From positions 4,650,001 to 4,714,000 of the forward strand of contig NZ_CP150227.1 in the NCBI RefSeq assembly GCF_037971845.1: a stretch of 64,000 nucleotides of DNA, written 5' to 3'. Within the stretch, counting starts at the first letter, position 1; each line of letters opens with the position of its first letter. The stretch comes from Paenibacillus sp. FSL R5-0766. Lineage in GTDB: Bacteria > Bacillota > Bacilli > Paenibacillales > Paenibacillaceae. Positions 7,628-16,883 of the stretch are shown piece after piece. Under the pieces are notes generated by a model that ran no database searches, was not told the DNA's origin, and saw only the letters and a program-made list of their open reading frames with translations. Both the position numbers and the translations under genes were made by a program.

Positions 7628-10486
7628 TTATGCTGAAAACTTTGTACTTTTCGGTACGAAGCGGCCAGAACCACCCATACGGCGGCGGTTACGACGACCA
7701 CCCCACACGCTGCCTGCGCCCATAAGGAACGTTGGAATGCCTGCAGCAACGATACAGAGCGCCCATTCACGCAATCCCAGAGGTACGGTTTTGAAGATCG
7801 GCTGCAATGGTTCAACGTACATGACAACCAGCATCAGTACAACCGATGAAATAACCGCAAGAACCAGATATTTGTTCTGTAAAGGATTCCGGTGGAAGAT
7901 GGACCGTGAACTACGGCAATCAAAAACATGGATAAGTTGCGCCAAAACGAGTGTAGCAAAAGCTACAGACTGTGCCTTGATGAGTTGACCCGGATTCTCC
8001 GGTGCAGCCTGTAAGGTAAGCCAGAACGCTCCGAGTGTGCACAATCCAATCAACACACCCCGGCTGACGATTTTCCAACCCAGTCTGCGGGCAAAAATGT
8101 TTTCCTTGGCTCCACGGGGTTTGTGTTCCATCAAATCTTTCTCCGGCTGGTCTACCCCGAGCGCCATTGCAGGCAAACCATCCGTCACCAGGTTAACCCA
8201 CAGAATCTGGATAGGTACGAGTGGTAGCGGCAAGCCCATCATCATTGCAAAGAACATTGTCAATATTTCGCCCACGTTTGATGCCAGCAAATAACGGATA
8301 AACTTGCGAATGTTCTCATAAATATTACGGCCTTCTTCAATCGCAGCCACGATCGTTGAGAAGTTATCATCACTCAGAATGAGCGCCGAAGCTTCCTTCG
8401 TCACATCTGTGCCTGTGATGCCCATCGCAATCCCGATGTCAGCCGCTTTAATGGCTGGAGCATCATTGACTCCATCACCCGTCATCGCGACGACATGCCC
8501 TTTGCGTTGTAACGATTTCACGATACGAAGCTTGTGTTCAGGAGACACTCTTGAGAACACATATATGCCCTCTACCTGTTTATCCAGTTGCTCGTCTGTC
8601 ATGCCTGCCAGTTGCTGACCACTTAACGATGCGCCTCCGCGTGGAAGAATCCCCAACTGATGCGCAATGGCTTCTGCCGTTGTTCCATGATCACCTGTGA
8701 TCATGACGGTACGAATGCCTGCTTTGCGGCATGTTGCAATTGCATCTCGCACTTCACGACGCGGTGGATCTATCATACCTGCAAGTCCTACGAAGACAAG
8801 CTGACTCTCGGCGGCGTGTTCGTCAGCCACTTTTTCTTCCGGCCGCACTTCACGATAGGCCATTCCGAGGACACGCAGTGCCGCTCCGGCCATGCTCTCG
8901 TTAGCTGCCATCACTTTCTGTCGCAGCGTTCCAGTGAAAGGTACGACCTTGCCTTCCCACAAAATATAACTGCAGTGTCCGATCAACACATCCGGTGCAC
9001 CTTTGGTGTAGATCATTCGGCCTCCCTGATGATGAACGAGGACCGACATGCGTTTTCGCTCCGAATCAAACGGGAATTCCTGCTGGCGGGCATACAACTC
9101 TTTGAGTCCGGATGGAGTAAGCCCCATTTTGGAGGCCAGTGTGACGAGTGCCCCTTCCGTCGGATCACCTTTCAGCTCCCAGAATACATTATCTCGTTGA
9201 ACGGTTTCTTCTTTGAGGTCACCTTTTTTCGTGTTTTTCTTGCCGTCTTTTTTGGTATCCTTACCCTTTTTCTTGCTCCCCACCTCGCTTGCAACACTTT
9301 CCACAATACTCGCATTGTTGCAAAGCGCACTAATCTGAAGCATTCTGCGCAGGGACTGGTCACTCTTCAGTTCCACCATACGACCGTTCTCCAGCATCTG
9401 CCCTTCAGGTGCGTAACCATCCCCGGTAACCTTGATGTTACGTCCCTCCAGCCACACATCCGTTACCGTCATCTTGTTCTGGGTGAGCGTACCAGTCTTA
9501 TCCGAACAGATTACAGATGCACAGCCAAGAGTTTCGACGGAAGGCAGTTTGCGTACAATGGCTTTACGTTTGATCATACGCTGTACGCCTAGTGCGAGTG
9601 CAATGGTTACAATGGCCGGCAGACCCTCTGGTATGGCAGCCACCGCGAGGCTGACCCCAGCCAGAAACATGCCAACGGCTGGTTGTCCGTGCAATATCCC
9701 TGCGACGACAACCATAATGGTTAATCCCAATGCGACAAAAATCAGAATTTTGCCCAATTGCTCCAGCCTGTGCTGTAAAGGTGTTTCTTGCTCCTCCGTA
9801 TTTTGGATCAGATCGGCGATTTTGCCCATCTCGGTCTCCATCCCCGTACGGATAACCACACCTTTGGCTGTGCCACGAGTAACCATGGTACCCATAAAAC
9901 CAATATTCTTCTGATCACCCAGCGGAACGTCCTCGTCCGCAATCGGAAGGCAATGTTTGCTTACAGGAACCGATTCCCCGGTAAGTGCCGACTCCTCGAC
10001 ATCCAGACTGTTCGTTTGCAGCCAGCGCACATCAGCGGGTATGCGGTCCCCACTCTCCACCATAATAATATCCCCGGGGACAAGTTGTTTGGCGGCAAGG
10101 TGTACTTCCTGGCCTGAACGAAGCACTTTGGCAAGAGGTGCAGACAACTGTTTTAATGCACGAAGAGATCGTTCAGCCCGGAATTCCTGTACAAACCCCA
10201 GAATTGCATTCAGTACGATAATAGCCACAATCGTTACCGCATCCAGATACTCACCCAGTAATCCGGATACCAACGTTGCTCCCATCAACACCAGCACCAT
10301 AAAATCCTTGAACTGATTCAAGAGCAATGTAATTGGAGATATGCGTTTCCCCTCGCTCAGCTCATTCGAACCGACCACTTTCCTCTTCTCTGCTACAGCT
10401 TCATCCGTCAATCCTTCCTGCGGGCTGACGCCAAGAGTGTTACGAAGCTCTTCATCACTAAGTTGATGCCACTTGGTATGTTCCAT
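7628..10486 (-). CDS. Calcium-translocating P-type (P2A, SERCA-like) ATPase
   Basis: This membrane pump exports cations, probably Ca2+, using an aspartyl-phosphate intermediate. Visible motifs are [11 protein letters not shown] (actuator), [13 protein letters not shown] (phosphorylation site), [10 protein letters not shown] and [11 protein letters not shown] (nucleotide domain) and [20 protein letters not shown] (hinge). [16 protein letters not shown] in TM4 and the paired C-terminal helices with [13 protein letters not shown] fit SERCA/PMCA-type pumps. Length 952 is slightly long, partly because of a lysine-rich insert near residues 402-425. The ATG follows GGGAGGGAAACTTGAAGC. It corresponds to B. 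subtilis YloB. Confidence 0.93.
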   Translation of the reverse strand: MEHTKWHQLSDEELRNTLGVSPQEGLTDEAVAEKRKVVGSNELSEGKRISPITLLLNQFKDFMVLVLMGATLVSGLLGEYLDAVTIVAIIVLNAILGFVQEFRAERSLRALKQLSAPLAKVLRSGQEVHLAAKQLVPGDIIMVESGDRIPADVRWLQTNSLDVEESALTGESVPVSKHCLPIADEDVPLGDQKNIGFMGTMVTRGTAKGVVIRTGMETEMGKIADLIQNTEEQETPLQHRLEQLGKILIFVALGLTIMVVVAGILHGQPAVGMFLAGVSLAVAAIPEGLPAIVTIALALGVQRMIKRKAIVRKLPSVETLGCASVICSDKTGTLTQNKMTVTDVWLEGRNIKVTGDGYAPEGQMLENGRMVELKSDQSLRRMLQISALCNNASIVESVASEVGSKKKGKDTKKDGKKNTKKGDLKEETVQRDNVFWELKGDPTEGALVTLASKMGLTPSGLKELYARQQEFPFDSERKRMSVLVHHQGGRMIYTKGAPDVLIGHCSYILWEGKVVPFTGTLRQKVMAANESMAGAALRVLGMAYREVRPEEKVADEHAAESQLVFVGLAGMIDPPRREVRDAIATCRKAGIRTVMITGDHGTTAEAIAHQLGILPRGGASLSGQQLAGMTDEQLDKQVEGIYVFSRVSPEHKLRIVKSLQRKGHVVAMTGDGVNDAPAIKAADIGIAMGITGTDVTKEASALILSDDNFSTIVAAIEEGRNIYENIRKFIRYLLASNVGEILTMFFAMMMGLPLPLVPIQILWVNLVTDGLPAMALGVDQPEKDLMEHKPRGAKENIFARRLGWKIVSRGVLIGLCTLGAFWLTLQAAPENPGQLIKAQSVAFATLVLAQLIHVFDCRSSRSIFHRNPLQNKYLVLAVISSVVLMLVVMYVEPLQPIFKTVPLGLREWALCIVAAGIPTFLMGAGSVWGGRRNRRRMGGSGRFVPKSTKFSA

Positions 10487-10841
10487 GCTTCAAGTTTCCC
10501 TCCCAGTCTGTATTTCATCTGCAAAATAAGCTCATGACTCACCGGCGCGCTGGTCGACAGGCTGTACACTATGCCGGACAAACTACCTGCTCTATATGTA
10601 TTCGGACAGGTCTGTGATTAGCACCCGGAAGGTGAATCCTTTCCCTGATGGACAGAATAGGCTAAAATAAAAGTCTGCGATGTTCTGCGCAGTACCAATT
10701 CCAGCGTTCAACAGGCAAGCAACGAAGAATCTGTAGCCAGTCCTTGTTTTTTTTACATACCTGGTTGCACGTTTCAGTTATATAGATGAAGCATTTGGCA
10801 TGATAAATGCAGATGCTCGATAGAGAGAGGAAGTGGAAAAA
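10487..10841. other. Divergent intergenic region between the Ca2+ ATPase and rqcH
   Basis: This 355-base gap must hold the promoters for both divergent genes. I could not pick a convincing -35/-10 pair on either strand and see no riboswitch or conserved hairpin. A T-rich run and a TTATATAG stretch near 10749-10790 may be part of the rqcH promoter. Confidence 0.5.
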
Positions 10842-12614
10842 ATGGCATTGGACGGCATTGTAACACGGGCCATTGTTCATGAACTGCAAGGCTGCATTGG
10901 TGGACGTATCAGCAAAATCCATCAGCCGAATGGCCATGACGTAGTTCTCACCCTGCGTGCTCAGCGCGGAAATAGTAAATTGCTTGTTTCGGCAAGCCCA
11001 ACCTATCCCCGTGTGCATTATACGGAAAAAACATTCCTTAACCCTACGGAAGCACCCATGTTCTGCATGTTGCTCCGCAAGCACTGTGAAGGTGCAATCA
11101 TTGAGGAGATCCATCAGATTGGCATGGAGCGTATTATCCACATCAATGTGCGCCAGCGCGACGAACTGGGGGATGTTTCGGTTAAACGGATCATCATTGA
11201 ATTGATGGGGCGTCACAGTAATATTATTTTGCTTGATCCTGTTACAGGAACGATTCTGGATGGCATTCATCATGTGACTCCTTCCATCAGTAGCTACCGG
11301 GTAATCATGCCTGGATTCGCGTATACTGCCCCACCCGAGCAACATAAAAGTAATCCGCTCGAAGTGAGTCGTACAGCATTCGAGGACAGCTATCATGCCG
11401 CTGAAGAAGATGCATCACGCTGGCTTGTGAACTCCTTTAGCGGTCTTAGCCCGTTAATTGCGGGAGAGATTGCCGCCCGTGGGATTGCTGCTGAAGGCAC
11501 CGTGAGCACTCAGGCTGTGGTGGAGGGTGAGAGCCTAGTTGAGGCTGGTGAAATCTGGAACGCTTTTGAAGCCGTGATGGGGCCTGTCAGAGATCATATC
11601 TACACGCCTGTAACCGGAACAAACGCCAAAGGCAAAATGATTTTCTCGGCCGTTCATCTTCAGAGCATTCAGGATCTGGAGAAAATCTATGACACGATGA
11701 GCAAGTGCATGGAAGATTATTACGGAGACAAGGCTGAACGGGACACGGTAAAACAGAGAGTAAGTGATCTGCTCCGTTTTCTGCAGAATGAGCGAAGCAA
11801 AAACATCAAAAAGCTGGACAACCTGAACAAGGACCTGCTGGAAGCAGACGATGCGGACAAGTTCAGACTATGGGGCGAGTTGCTGTTTGCCTCCCTGCAT
11901 CAGGTTCACAAAGGGGACAAGAGCGTGGAGCTTGTGAACTTCTACGATGAAGACCAAGCCAACATTACCATTCAGCTTGATCCACTGCTTACACCATCTG
12001 ACAACGCACAACGTTATTTCAAGCGGTATAACAAATACAAGAACAGTCTGGCTGTCATTCATGAGCAGCTTGGCAAAACCAAAGACGAGATTGACTACCT
12101 CGATAACCTGTTACAGCAGCTCTCCATTGCATCGATGAACGATATTGAGGAAATACGGGATGAGCTTGTACAGCAAGGATACCTTCGTGACCGGAATAAA
12201 AAGGGTAAAAAGAAGAAGAAAAGTGACCGTCCAACCGTACACCAGTTCACCTCCTCCGAGGGGATTGATATTCTTGTGGGCAAAAACAACCTGCAAAATG
12301 AGTACGTGACCAACCGTCTCGCTTCTTCCAACGACACCTGGCTGCATACCAAAGACATTCCAGGTTCACATGTCGTTATTCGCAGTACGGACTTTGGTGA
12401 AGCTACATTGGAAGAAGCAGCACAGCTTGCTGCCTATTTCAGCCAAGCCAAGGAATCCAGCAGTGTGCCTGTGGATTACACATTTATCCGTCATGTACGC
12501 AAACCAAGTGGTGCGAAGCCTGGTTTTGTGATCTATGATCATCAGAAGACCTTGTTTGTCACGCCAAATGATGAATTGATCAAAAGTCTGCCATCCACGA
12601 TTAAAAATGGATAG
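10842..12614 (+). CDS. rqcH: RqcH/Rqc2 (NFACT) ribosome quality-control factor
   Basis: RqcH binds obstructed 50S subunits and recruits alanyl-tRNA to add C-terminal Ala tails; older annotations call it fibronectin-binding FbpA. The N-terminal NFACT-N domain has ALDGIVTRAIVHEL and FCMLLRKHCEGAIIEEIHQI. A coiled coil spans roughly residues 295-460, and the basic linker KKGKKKKKSD precedes the C-terminal NFACT-R domain (GIDILVGKNNLQNEYVT, DTWLHTKDIPGSHVVI, HVRKPSGAKPG). An in-frame GTG at 10833 overlaps the ribosome binding site, so the ATG at 10842 is used. The usual Asp-Arg pair near residue 97 reads Glu-Arg here. It is the yloA homologue. Confidence 0.93.
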   Translation: MALDGIVTRAIVHELQGCIGGRISKIHQPNGHDVVLTLRAQRGNSKLLVSASPTYPRVHYTEKTFLNPTEAPMFCMLLRKHCEGAIIEEIHQIGMERIIHINVRQRDELGDVSVKRIIIELMGRHSNIILLDPVTGTILDGIHHVTPSISSYRVIMPGFAYTAPPEQHKSNPLEVSRTAFEDSYHAAEEDASRWLVNSFSGLSPLIAGEIAARGIAAEGTVSTQAVVEGESLVEAGEIWNAFEAVMGPVRDHIYTPVTGTNAKGKMIFSAVHLQSIQDLEKIYDTMSKCMEDYYGDKAERDTVKQRVSDLLRFLQNERSKNIKKLDNLNKDLLEADDADKFRLWGELLFASLHQVHKGDKSVELVNFYDEDQANITIQLDPLLTPSDNAQRYFKRYNKYKNSLAVIHEQLGKTKDEIDYLDNLLQQLSIASMNDIEEIRDELVQQGYLRDRNKKGKKKKKSDRPTVHQFTSSEGIDILVGKNNLQNEYVTNRLASSNDTWLHTKDIPGSHVVIRSTDFGEATLEEAAQLAAYFSQAKESSSVPVDYTFIRHVRKPSGAKPGFVIYDHQKTLFVTPNDELIKSLPSTIKNG

Positions 12615-12654
12615 TATGCTTAGCTCATAAGGTGCGATGTAACAGTAACAATAG

Positions 12655-12692
12655 AAAAATCCCCTGACCATTAACGGTTCAGGGGATTTTTA
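12655..12692 (+). terminator. Terminator after rqcH
   Basis: AAAATCCCCTGA and TCAGGGGATTTTT form a long perfect stem with a U-tract 40 bases after the rqcH stop. Confidence 0.9.
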
Positions 12693-12747
12693 TGGTTGCA
12701 TTACTTGTTTGAATGATAGTTGAAGCTCAACCTATTTTTCGCTTTTA

Positions 12748-12776
12748 TTGAATATTAATTCATTTATGTGTATAAT
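12748..12776 (+). promoter_or_regulatory. Sigma-A promoter for the GNAT gene
   Basis: TTGAAT, a 17-base spacer and TATAAT lie 45 bases before the GNAT start codon, a near-consensus sigma-A promoter. Confidence 0.8.
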
Positions 12777-12820
12777 AATTCAACCCTAAGAAATATAAAT
12801 TACTTTTAAGGAAGTGTACC

Positions 12821-13267
12821 ATGACCATACTTATCAGAGAAACGCAACCTGATGATTTGAAACCACTGATGGCATTAATGCATGACTATGTGGTGGGATT
12901 CTACAACAACCCCTGGCCTGGTGATCAATCCATCCAGCTTCTGATCAACAACCTGCTTAATCAGCAGATCGGTGCTCAATTTGTGGCAGAAGAGGACGGG
13001 AAGCTTATCGGATTTTCCACCCTGTTCTTTACATACAGCACGATGAAAGCAGAGCGTGTCGCCATCATGAATGACCTATTTGTTACGGAAATATTCAGAG
13101 AGGGCGAAGCAGAAGCTAAATTATTTGCACACTGTCAACAATATACGCGTGACCATGGATGTGCATATATGTCTTGGATCACAGCAGTGACCAATGAGCG
13201 AGCACAGCAATTATTCGAACGTCTCGGGGCTACACGTGGCGCTTGGGTAAATTATTCCATTACATAG
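12821..13267 (+). CDS. GNAT family N-acetyltransferase
   Basis: This is a 148-residue GCN5-type acetyltransferase of unknown substrate. It begins TILIRETQPDDLKPLMALM and has the EEDGKLIGFSTLFF beta-strand pair, NDLFVTEIFREGEAEAKLF as motif A, and the C-terminal NERAQQLFERLGA segment. The acetyl-CoA pyrophosphate loop, usually R-x-x-G-x-G/A, is degenerate here (REGEAEA), so activity is not assured. The ATG follows AAGGAAGTGTACC and it has its own strong promoter, so it is probably monocistronic. Confidence 0.85.
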   Translation: MTILIRETQPDDLKPLMALMHDYVVGFYNNPWPGDQSIQLLINNLLNQQIGAQFVAEEDGKLIGFSTLFFTYSTMKAERVAIMNDLFVTEIFREGEAEAKLFAHCQQYTRDHGCAYMSWITAVTNERAQQLFERLGATRGAWVNYSIT

Positions 13268-13282
13268 ACTATTTTCAGAACA

Positions 13283-13336
13283 AAAAAAGGGACATGCAAA
13301 CATGAAGGTTCAGCCCTATCATGCTTGCATGTCCTT
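13283..13336 (-). terminator. Convergent terminator between GNAT and PHP genes
   Basis: GGACATGCAA and TTGCATGTCC pair across a loop. The minus-strand side ends in CCCTTTTTTTG, so it mainly ends the PHP gene; the plus side has a weaker CCTTTACT tail. Confidence 0.75.
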
Positions 13337-13410
13337 TACTCCTTCGATCTTAAAATGTAGCCAGTAATACAGAATTTATTATAGTCAGATAGAGCGTTGC
13401 AACGTCTCGC

Positions 13411-14280
13411 TTACTCTCCCCTTTGCTGTGAAGCAGCTGCCTTCAGCCTTTCCAACACATCAACCGTTACGGTCTTGCTACCAAGATCCCCGTGGAAAAC
13501 AACACCTTGCCGTTTGCCATGATAATCAGATCCACCTGTTTCAATGAGTTCGTATTCCTTGGCCAGCTCACCATACCTGCGTTCCTCTTCCGGGCCATGG
13601 TCCGAATGAAACACCTCAATGCCATCTGGACGAGAGTCTTCGATGATACGTCGCACCAATTCATCATTATTATAAAGACCCGGATGGGCAATCACAGCGG
13701 CTCCACCTGCGGCTCTGATCCACTCGCACGCATCCTCTGGTGCAACGCGGGGTACAGATACGAAGCCTGGCTTGCCTTCAGCAAGATACTGATCGAATGC
13801 ATCCCGCATGTCAACAGCGTAGCCTTTTTTCACCAGCACATCGGCCATATGAGGTCTGCCAATACTCTCATCCGGCTCTAACGGTCGTCCCAGCTCATCC
13901 AGTACCTCCTGCCAGCTTATATCAAGCCCGAGTTCTTGGAGCTTGGCGATAATCAGATGATTGCGCTCATCTCGCGCTTCTCGTAATCCCCGCAACCGTT
14001 GCAGGAATTGCTCATCCTCTGTATTCACATAATACCCGAGCACATGAATATCTTTCCCACCAGCCCGAGTGCTAATCTCCACTCCGGCAACAACATCAAT
14101 ATCGTACTCTTTCCCCGCTTGCTGTGCTTCCGCTACACCGGCTACTGTATCATGGTCTGTTAGGGCAACCGCAGATAGCCCTTTTTGTTTGGCAAGCTTC
14201 ACATTATCAGCAGGTGGCTGCATTCCATCTGAAGCCTGACTATGCGTATGAAGATCACAGCGTCCTTGGCGCTGATCCAT
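13411..14280 (-). CDS. PHP domain metal-dependent phosphoesterase
   Basis: Proteins of this type (YciV/TrpH group) hydrolyse nucleotides or RNA 5' ends with a trinuclear metal site. The 289-residue sequence has CDLHTHSQASDGMQPP, ALTDHDTVAGV, GVEISTRAGGKDIHVLGYY, VIAHPGLY, EVFHSDHGPEEE and GGSDYHG, which supply the metal-binding His and Asp residues in the PHP order. The start at 14280 follows AAGGAGCTGTTGTTC; a longer in-frame start at 14337 nearly abuts the upstream LysR gene and lacks a good site. The 60-base gap suggests cotranscription with that regulator. Confidence 0.9.
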   Translation of the reverse strand: MDQRQGRCDLHTHSQASDGMQPPADNVKLAKQKGLSAVALTDHDTVAGVAEAQQAGKEYDIDVVAGVEISTRAGGKDIHVLGYYVNTEDEQFLQRLRGLREARDERNHLIIAKLQELGLDISWQEVLDELGRPLEPDESIGRPHMADVLVKKGYAVDMRDAFDQYLAEGKPGFVSVPRVAPEDACEWIRAAGGAAVIAHPGLYNNDELVRRIIEDSRPDGIEVFHSDHGPEEERRYGELAKEYELIETGGSDYHGKRQGVVFHGDLGSKTVTVDVLERLKAAASQQRGE

Positions 14281-14340
14281 GAACAACAGCTCCTTTGTGT
14301 AAAATTGATTAATCTTATCTATCATTGAAGTTTCCAACTA

Positions 14341-15264
14341 TCATGCCTTCCCCGTCTTATGTACCGACTCAGGCTGCTCCTGCTGACGCAGATAATTCAG
14401 AAAAGCGACTGCTGAAAGGGGCAACAAGGACGATTTTAGATGGATGGCATAGAACTGCCTTTTGAATTCGAGTCCGCGGATATCCACAATATGAACAAGT
14501 CCCAGAGCCAGTTCATGCTGCACCGAAGAAGGAGATAACATCGTAATGCCTACCCCTGCCTCTACGGCCGATTTTACCGCTCCTGTACTGCCAAGTTCCA
14601 TCACAACATTCATATCCTGTGGATCAATCTTTTTCTTTTGCAATTGGTCTTCCATCACCTGACGAGTACCCGAGCCCTTCTCACGCAACACAAAAGGATA
14701 ATTCATTACATCCTCAATGTTCACTTTGCTACGCTTAGCCAAATCATGCCCGGCAGGTACAATCAGTTTCAGCTCGTCCTGCATGACAGGCTCCACAATC
14801 ATGTCCGGGTGGTGCACTGGCGCTTCAATCAGACCAAAATTAAGCTGGTGCTTCAATATATCATCCATAATTTGCGTTGTATTCATCACTTTCATGACAA
14901 TTGAAATATCCGGATATTGAAGTGCAAATGGTCCGAGCATGCGTGGAAGCACATATTCCCCGATCGTTAAGCTGGCTCCCAGCTGGAGTCTGCCCTGTAA
15001 CATCTGGGTAAACGCCGACATCGCTTCGTCCGTCTGTCTGACCAGCTCTACACTCCGTTTCGCATGAGGTAATAACGTCCGGCCAGCCTCGGATAATTCT
15101 ATTTTTTTGGTGGAACGATGCAGTAACTTGGTCCCAAAATAGTCCTCCAATGATTGAATCTGCATCGTTACTGCCGGTTGAGTCATATGTAATGCTTGTG
15201 CAGCAGCCGAGAAACTCCCCTTCTCTGCTACCGTATAAAAAATATGCAATTGGTGAAAATTCAT
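14341..15264 (-). CDS. LysR family transcriptional regulator (CysL-like)
   Basis: This is a 307-residue LysR regulator. The N-terminal winged helix reads MNFHQLHIFYTVAEKGSFSA and AAQALHMTQPAVTMQIQSLE, followed by a linker helix and a periplasmic-binding-like effector domain (SLTIGEYVLPRMLGPF, REKGSGTRQVMEDQL, GVGITMLSPSSV). The REKGSGTR block resembles CysL/YwfK/CbbR-like regulators, but the effector cannot be read from the sequence. The usual divergent target gene is absent; the PHP gene lies downstream on the same strand and is the nearest candidate partner. Confidence 0.9.
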   Translation of the reverse strand: MNFHQLHIFYTVAEKGSFSAAAQALHMTQPAVTMQIQSLEDYFGTKLLHRSTKKIELSEAGRTLLPHAKRSVELVRQTDEAMSAFTQMLQGRLQLGASLTIGEYVLPRMLGPFALQYPDISIVMKVMNTTQIMDDILKHQLNFGLIEAPVHHPDMIVEPVMQDELKLIVPAGHDLAKRSKVNIEDVMNYPFVLREKGSGTRQVMEDQLQKKKIDPQDMNVVMELGSTGAVKSAVEAGVGITMLSPSSVQHELALGLVHIVDIRGLEFKRQFYAIHLKSSLLPLSAVAFLNYLRQQEQPESVHKTGKA

Positions 15265-15322
15265 ATCTTCGCCCCTCTTCGATTACACTCTCTACATTGT
15301 AGCCGATTTCCCGCTTGGCAAC

Positions 15323-15350
15323 AAAAAAAGCATGCAGCTTGTCTGCATGC
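15323..15350 (-). terminator. Terminator after the 15397 gene
   Basis: GCATGCAG-ACAAG-CTGCATGC followed by TTTTTTTG on the minus strand, 47 bases after the stop of the 15397-15834 gene. Confidence 0.88.
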
Positions 15351-15396
15351 GATAATCCTTGAATCTATGATTTCAACATATTGAATCTACTCAGGC

Positions 15397-15834
15397 TTAC
15401 TTATGCTTACGGCTATTTTTGACCAACGTCATTCTTCTTGAATGTCTTAACCATGAGTAATATGACTTCAGGTCCCTTAATTCAATGGTCTCCGACATAC
15501 GTCCCAGAAACGTAACTACAATCATTTTGTGCAGCGGGTTGCCCGCAATATCATATTCTCCTTCAAGTTCGGAAAATTCGGCGACCACCACCAGATCCTC
15601 ATCAATCAGGTAGACGTCCTGTTCATTACGGTAGTATGGTGTTATACGGTCCTGCTTCAGACACTCCCATAACCACGCCGCAATATGGTCATCATCACTA
15701 CGTGCAGGCTCAATACGGTCTGCATACCGCATCTTGGCATGATGGGTAATGACGATGTCGGCCACTTTCTTGTCTCCAAGAGCCACGAAAAACGGCTCGT
15801 AGGTGCTCCAACGTTGCATCACCTTATCACGCAT
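15397..15834 (-). CDS. Uncharacterised 145-residue protein
   Basis: I do not recognise this protein with confidence. It starts MRDKVMQRWSTYEPF after GGTGGAGAGTGATTCCC, which favours the ATG at 15834 over the GTG 9 bases upstream. The middle reads VITHHAKMRYADRIE, then YLIDEDLVVVAEF and KMIVVTFLG, a His-Ala-x-x-R helix followed by paired beta strands. That arrangement resembles small RelE/DUF4258-type folds, but the match is weak. The C-terminus is basic. It stands alone, with its own terminator and no antitoxin-like partner. Confidence 0.75.
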   Translation of the reverse strand: MRDKVMQRWSTYEPFFVALGDKKVADIVITHHAKMRYADRIEPARSDDDHIAAWLWECLKQDRITPYYRNEQDVYLIDEDLVVVAEFSELEGEYDIAGNPLHKMIVVTFLGRMSETIELRDLKSYYSWLRHSRRMTLVKNSRKHK

Positions 15835-15965
15835 GGGAATCACTCTCCACCAGATAGGACTTTCTATCTATTTATTACCAAATATATTACAACATTAGTC
15901 CCGCAACCTCAAGGCGTAAGTTTAACTTTTTTTCACAATAGCCAATTTGTGTATAATTCAAGAAA

Positions 15966-15986
15966 AGAGCGACCCCAAAGGGTCCC
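15966..15986 (-). terminator. Terminator after ylbG
   Basis: The minus strand reads GGACCCTTTGGGGTC followed by GCTCTTTTCTT, a short hairpin 14 bases beyond the ylbG stop. Confidence 0.65.
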
Positions 15987-15999
15987 TCCAGTTTCTCTT

Positions 16000-16266
16000 C
16001 TATATTCCGTAAAAGCTCGTTTTGTCCATCGTTTTGCTGGCATACTCGGTTTTGATCTCATTACGATACGAGCGTTCGATCTTGCGCACATAGGAAAGTC
16101 GCTTCACATTTTTCATCGTATCATCTGCCCGTTCTGCATTAACATACATGACTACATAATGCATACGGCGGGAGATATAATGCACGGTGCCATATTTTTC
16201 GAGATTACGGGCAGCTTTCAAATCACTGACCCAAATAATGAATCCTGTCCTTTCCGCAAACATCAT
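16000..16266 (-). CDS. ylbG: YlbG family protein (DUF2129)
   Basis: This is an 88-residue member of DUF2129, a Bacillales family of unknown function usually next to ylbF. It reads RTGFIIWVSDLKAARNLEKY then GTVHYISRRMHYVVMYVN, matching the family. The ATG at 16266 lies after GGCGGGGAACG; the next codon is also ATG. It is 27 bases downstream of ylbF, so the two form a pair as in B. subtilis. Confidence 0.9.
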   Translation of the reverse strand: MMFAERTGFIIWVSDLKAARNLEKYGTVHYISRRMHYVVMYVNAERADDTMKNVKRLSYVRKIERSYRNEIKTEYASKTMDKTSFYGI

Positions 16267-16293
16267 CGTTCCCCGCCCTTCTATAATGATTAC

Positions 16294-16731
16294 TTAACTG
16301 CAACCACACTTGCCGCCACTACCGCAGCCGCCCTTCGGATTCGGGTCATTGCTCGGTACCTTAATGGTCGTTGACACTGCAAATGCAATGGTCTCTGACA
16401 TCTGGAATAACATATCATCCAGGGACTTCTCTGCCTGTTTGAAGCGGATTACCGCCTCGAAATTTTCCAACTCCTGTTCCAGAGCCTTCACCTGGTCTTT
16501 TGCTGCATGATAATCCGGGTGAAAATGACCGAAACGCTGTGTTTCTTCAAACAATTCCTTCTTGGCATTCAGCTTCCGAATCCCCATCTGAATCTCAGGG
16601 GTAGTCTCGACTTGCTGCTTCCAATATAAATAATCCGATACTTCGGCAGATTGGTTAATCATGTCGCCCAGTTCATATGCGCCCGTTAACACTTGGGCCA
16701 TATCGACCGTGTTCATTTCCGCTACGCTCAT
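16294..16731 (-). CDS. ylbF: YlbF (RicF-type) regulator
   Basis: YlbF/RicF belongs to the RicA-RicF-RicT complex of B. subtilis, which affects RNase Y-dependent mRNA processing and biofilm, competence and sporulation decisions. The 145-residue protein is largely helical (AYELGDMINQSAEVSDYLYW, then KKELFEETQRFGHFHPDYH). It ends in a Gly-rich tail with cysteines at 136, 142 and 144 (GGCGSGGKCGCS). Cysteines in this tail fit the reported iron-sulphur clusters of the Ric complex. The start follows AGGATGAATATTTC. Partner genes for the other two subunits are not in the window. Confidence 0.9.
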   Translation of the reverse strand: MSVAEMNTVDMAQVLTGAYELGDMINQSAEVSDYLYWKQQVETTPEIQMGIRKLNAKKELFEETQRFGHFHPDYHAAKDQVKALEQELENFEAVIRFKQAEKSLDDMLFQMSETIAFAVSTTIKVPSNDPNPKGGCGSGGKCGCS

Positions 16732-16883
16732 GAAATATTCATCCTATCTATATATAAAGTTCTACTTAACGTAGACTACCTCATCATAGCATATCCATGA
16801 ATAGTTAAGAAGAGTTTTTCCTGCAATTAGAAATAGGGGGAACTCGAAAATTCGCCTTTCAACTTGATATTCACGTGAAATAG

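Noticed and set aside
8660..9592. 310-codon frame opposite the Ca2+ ATPase gene
   Set aside because: No ribosome site and no recognisable protein text; the minus strand is a clear P-type ATPase.
10662..11396. 244-codon minus-strand frame over the rqcH start
   Set aside because: It covers the promoter and start of rqcH and shows no known protein pattern.
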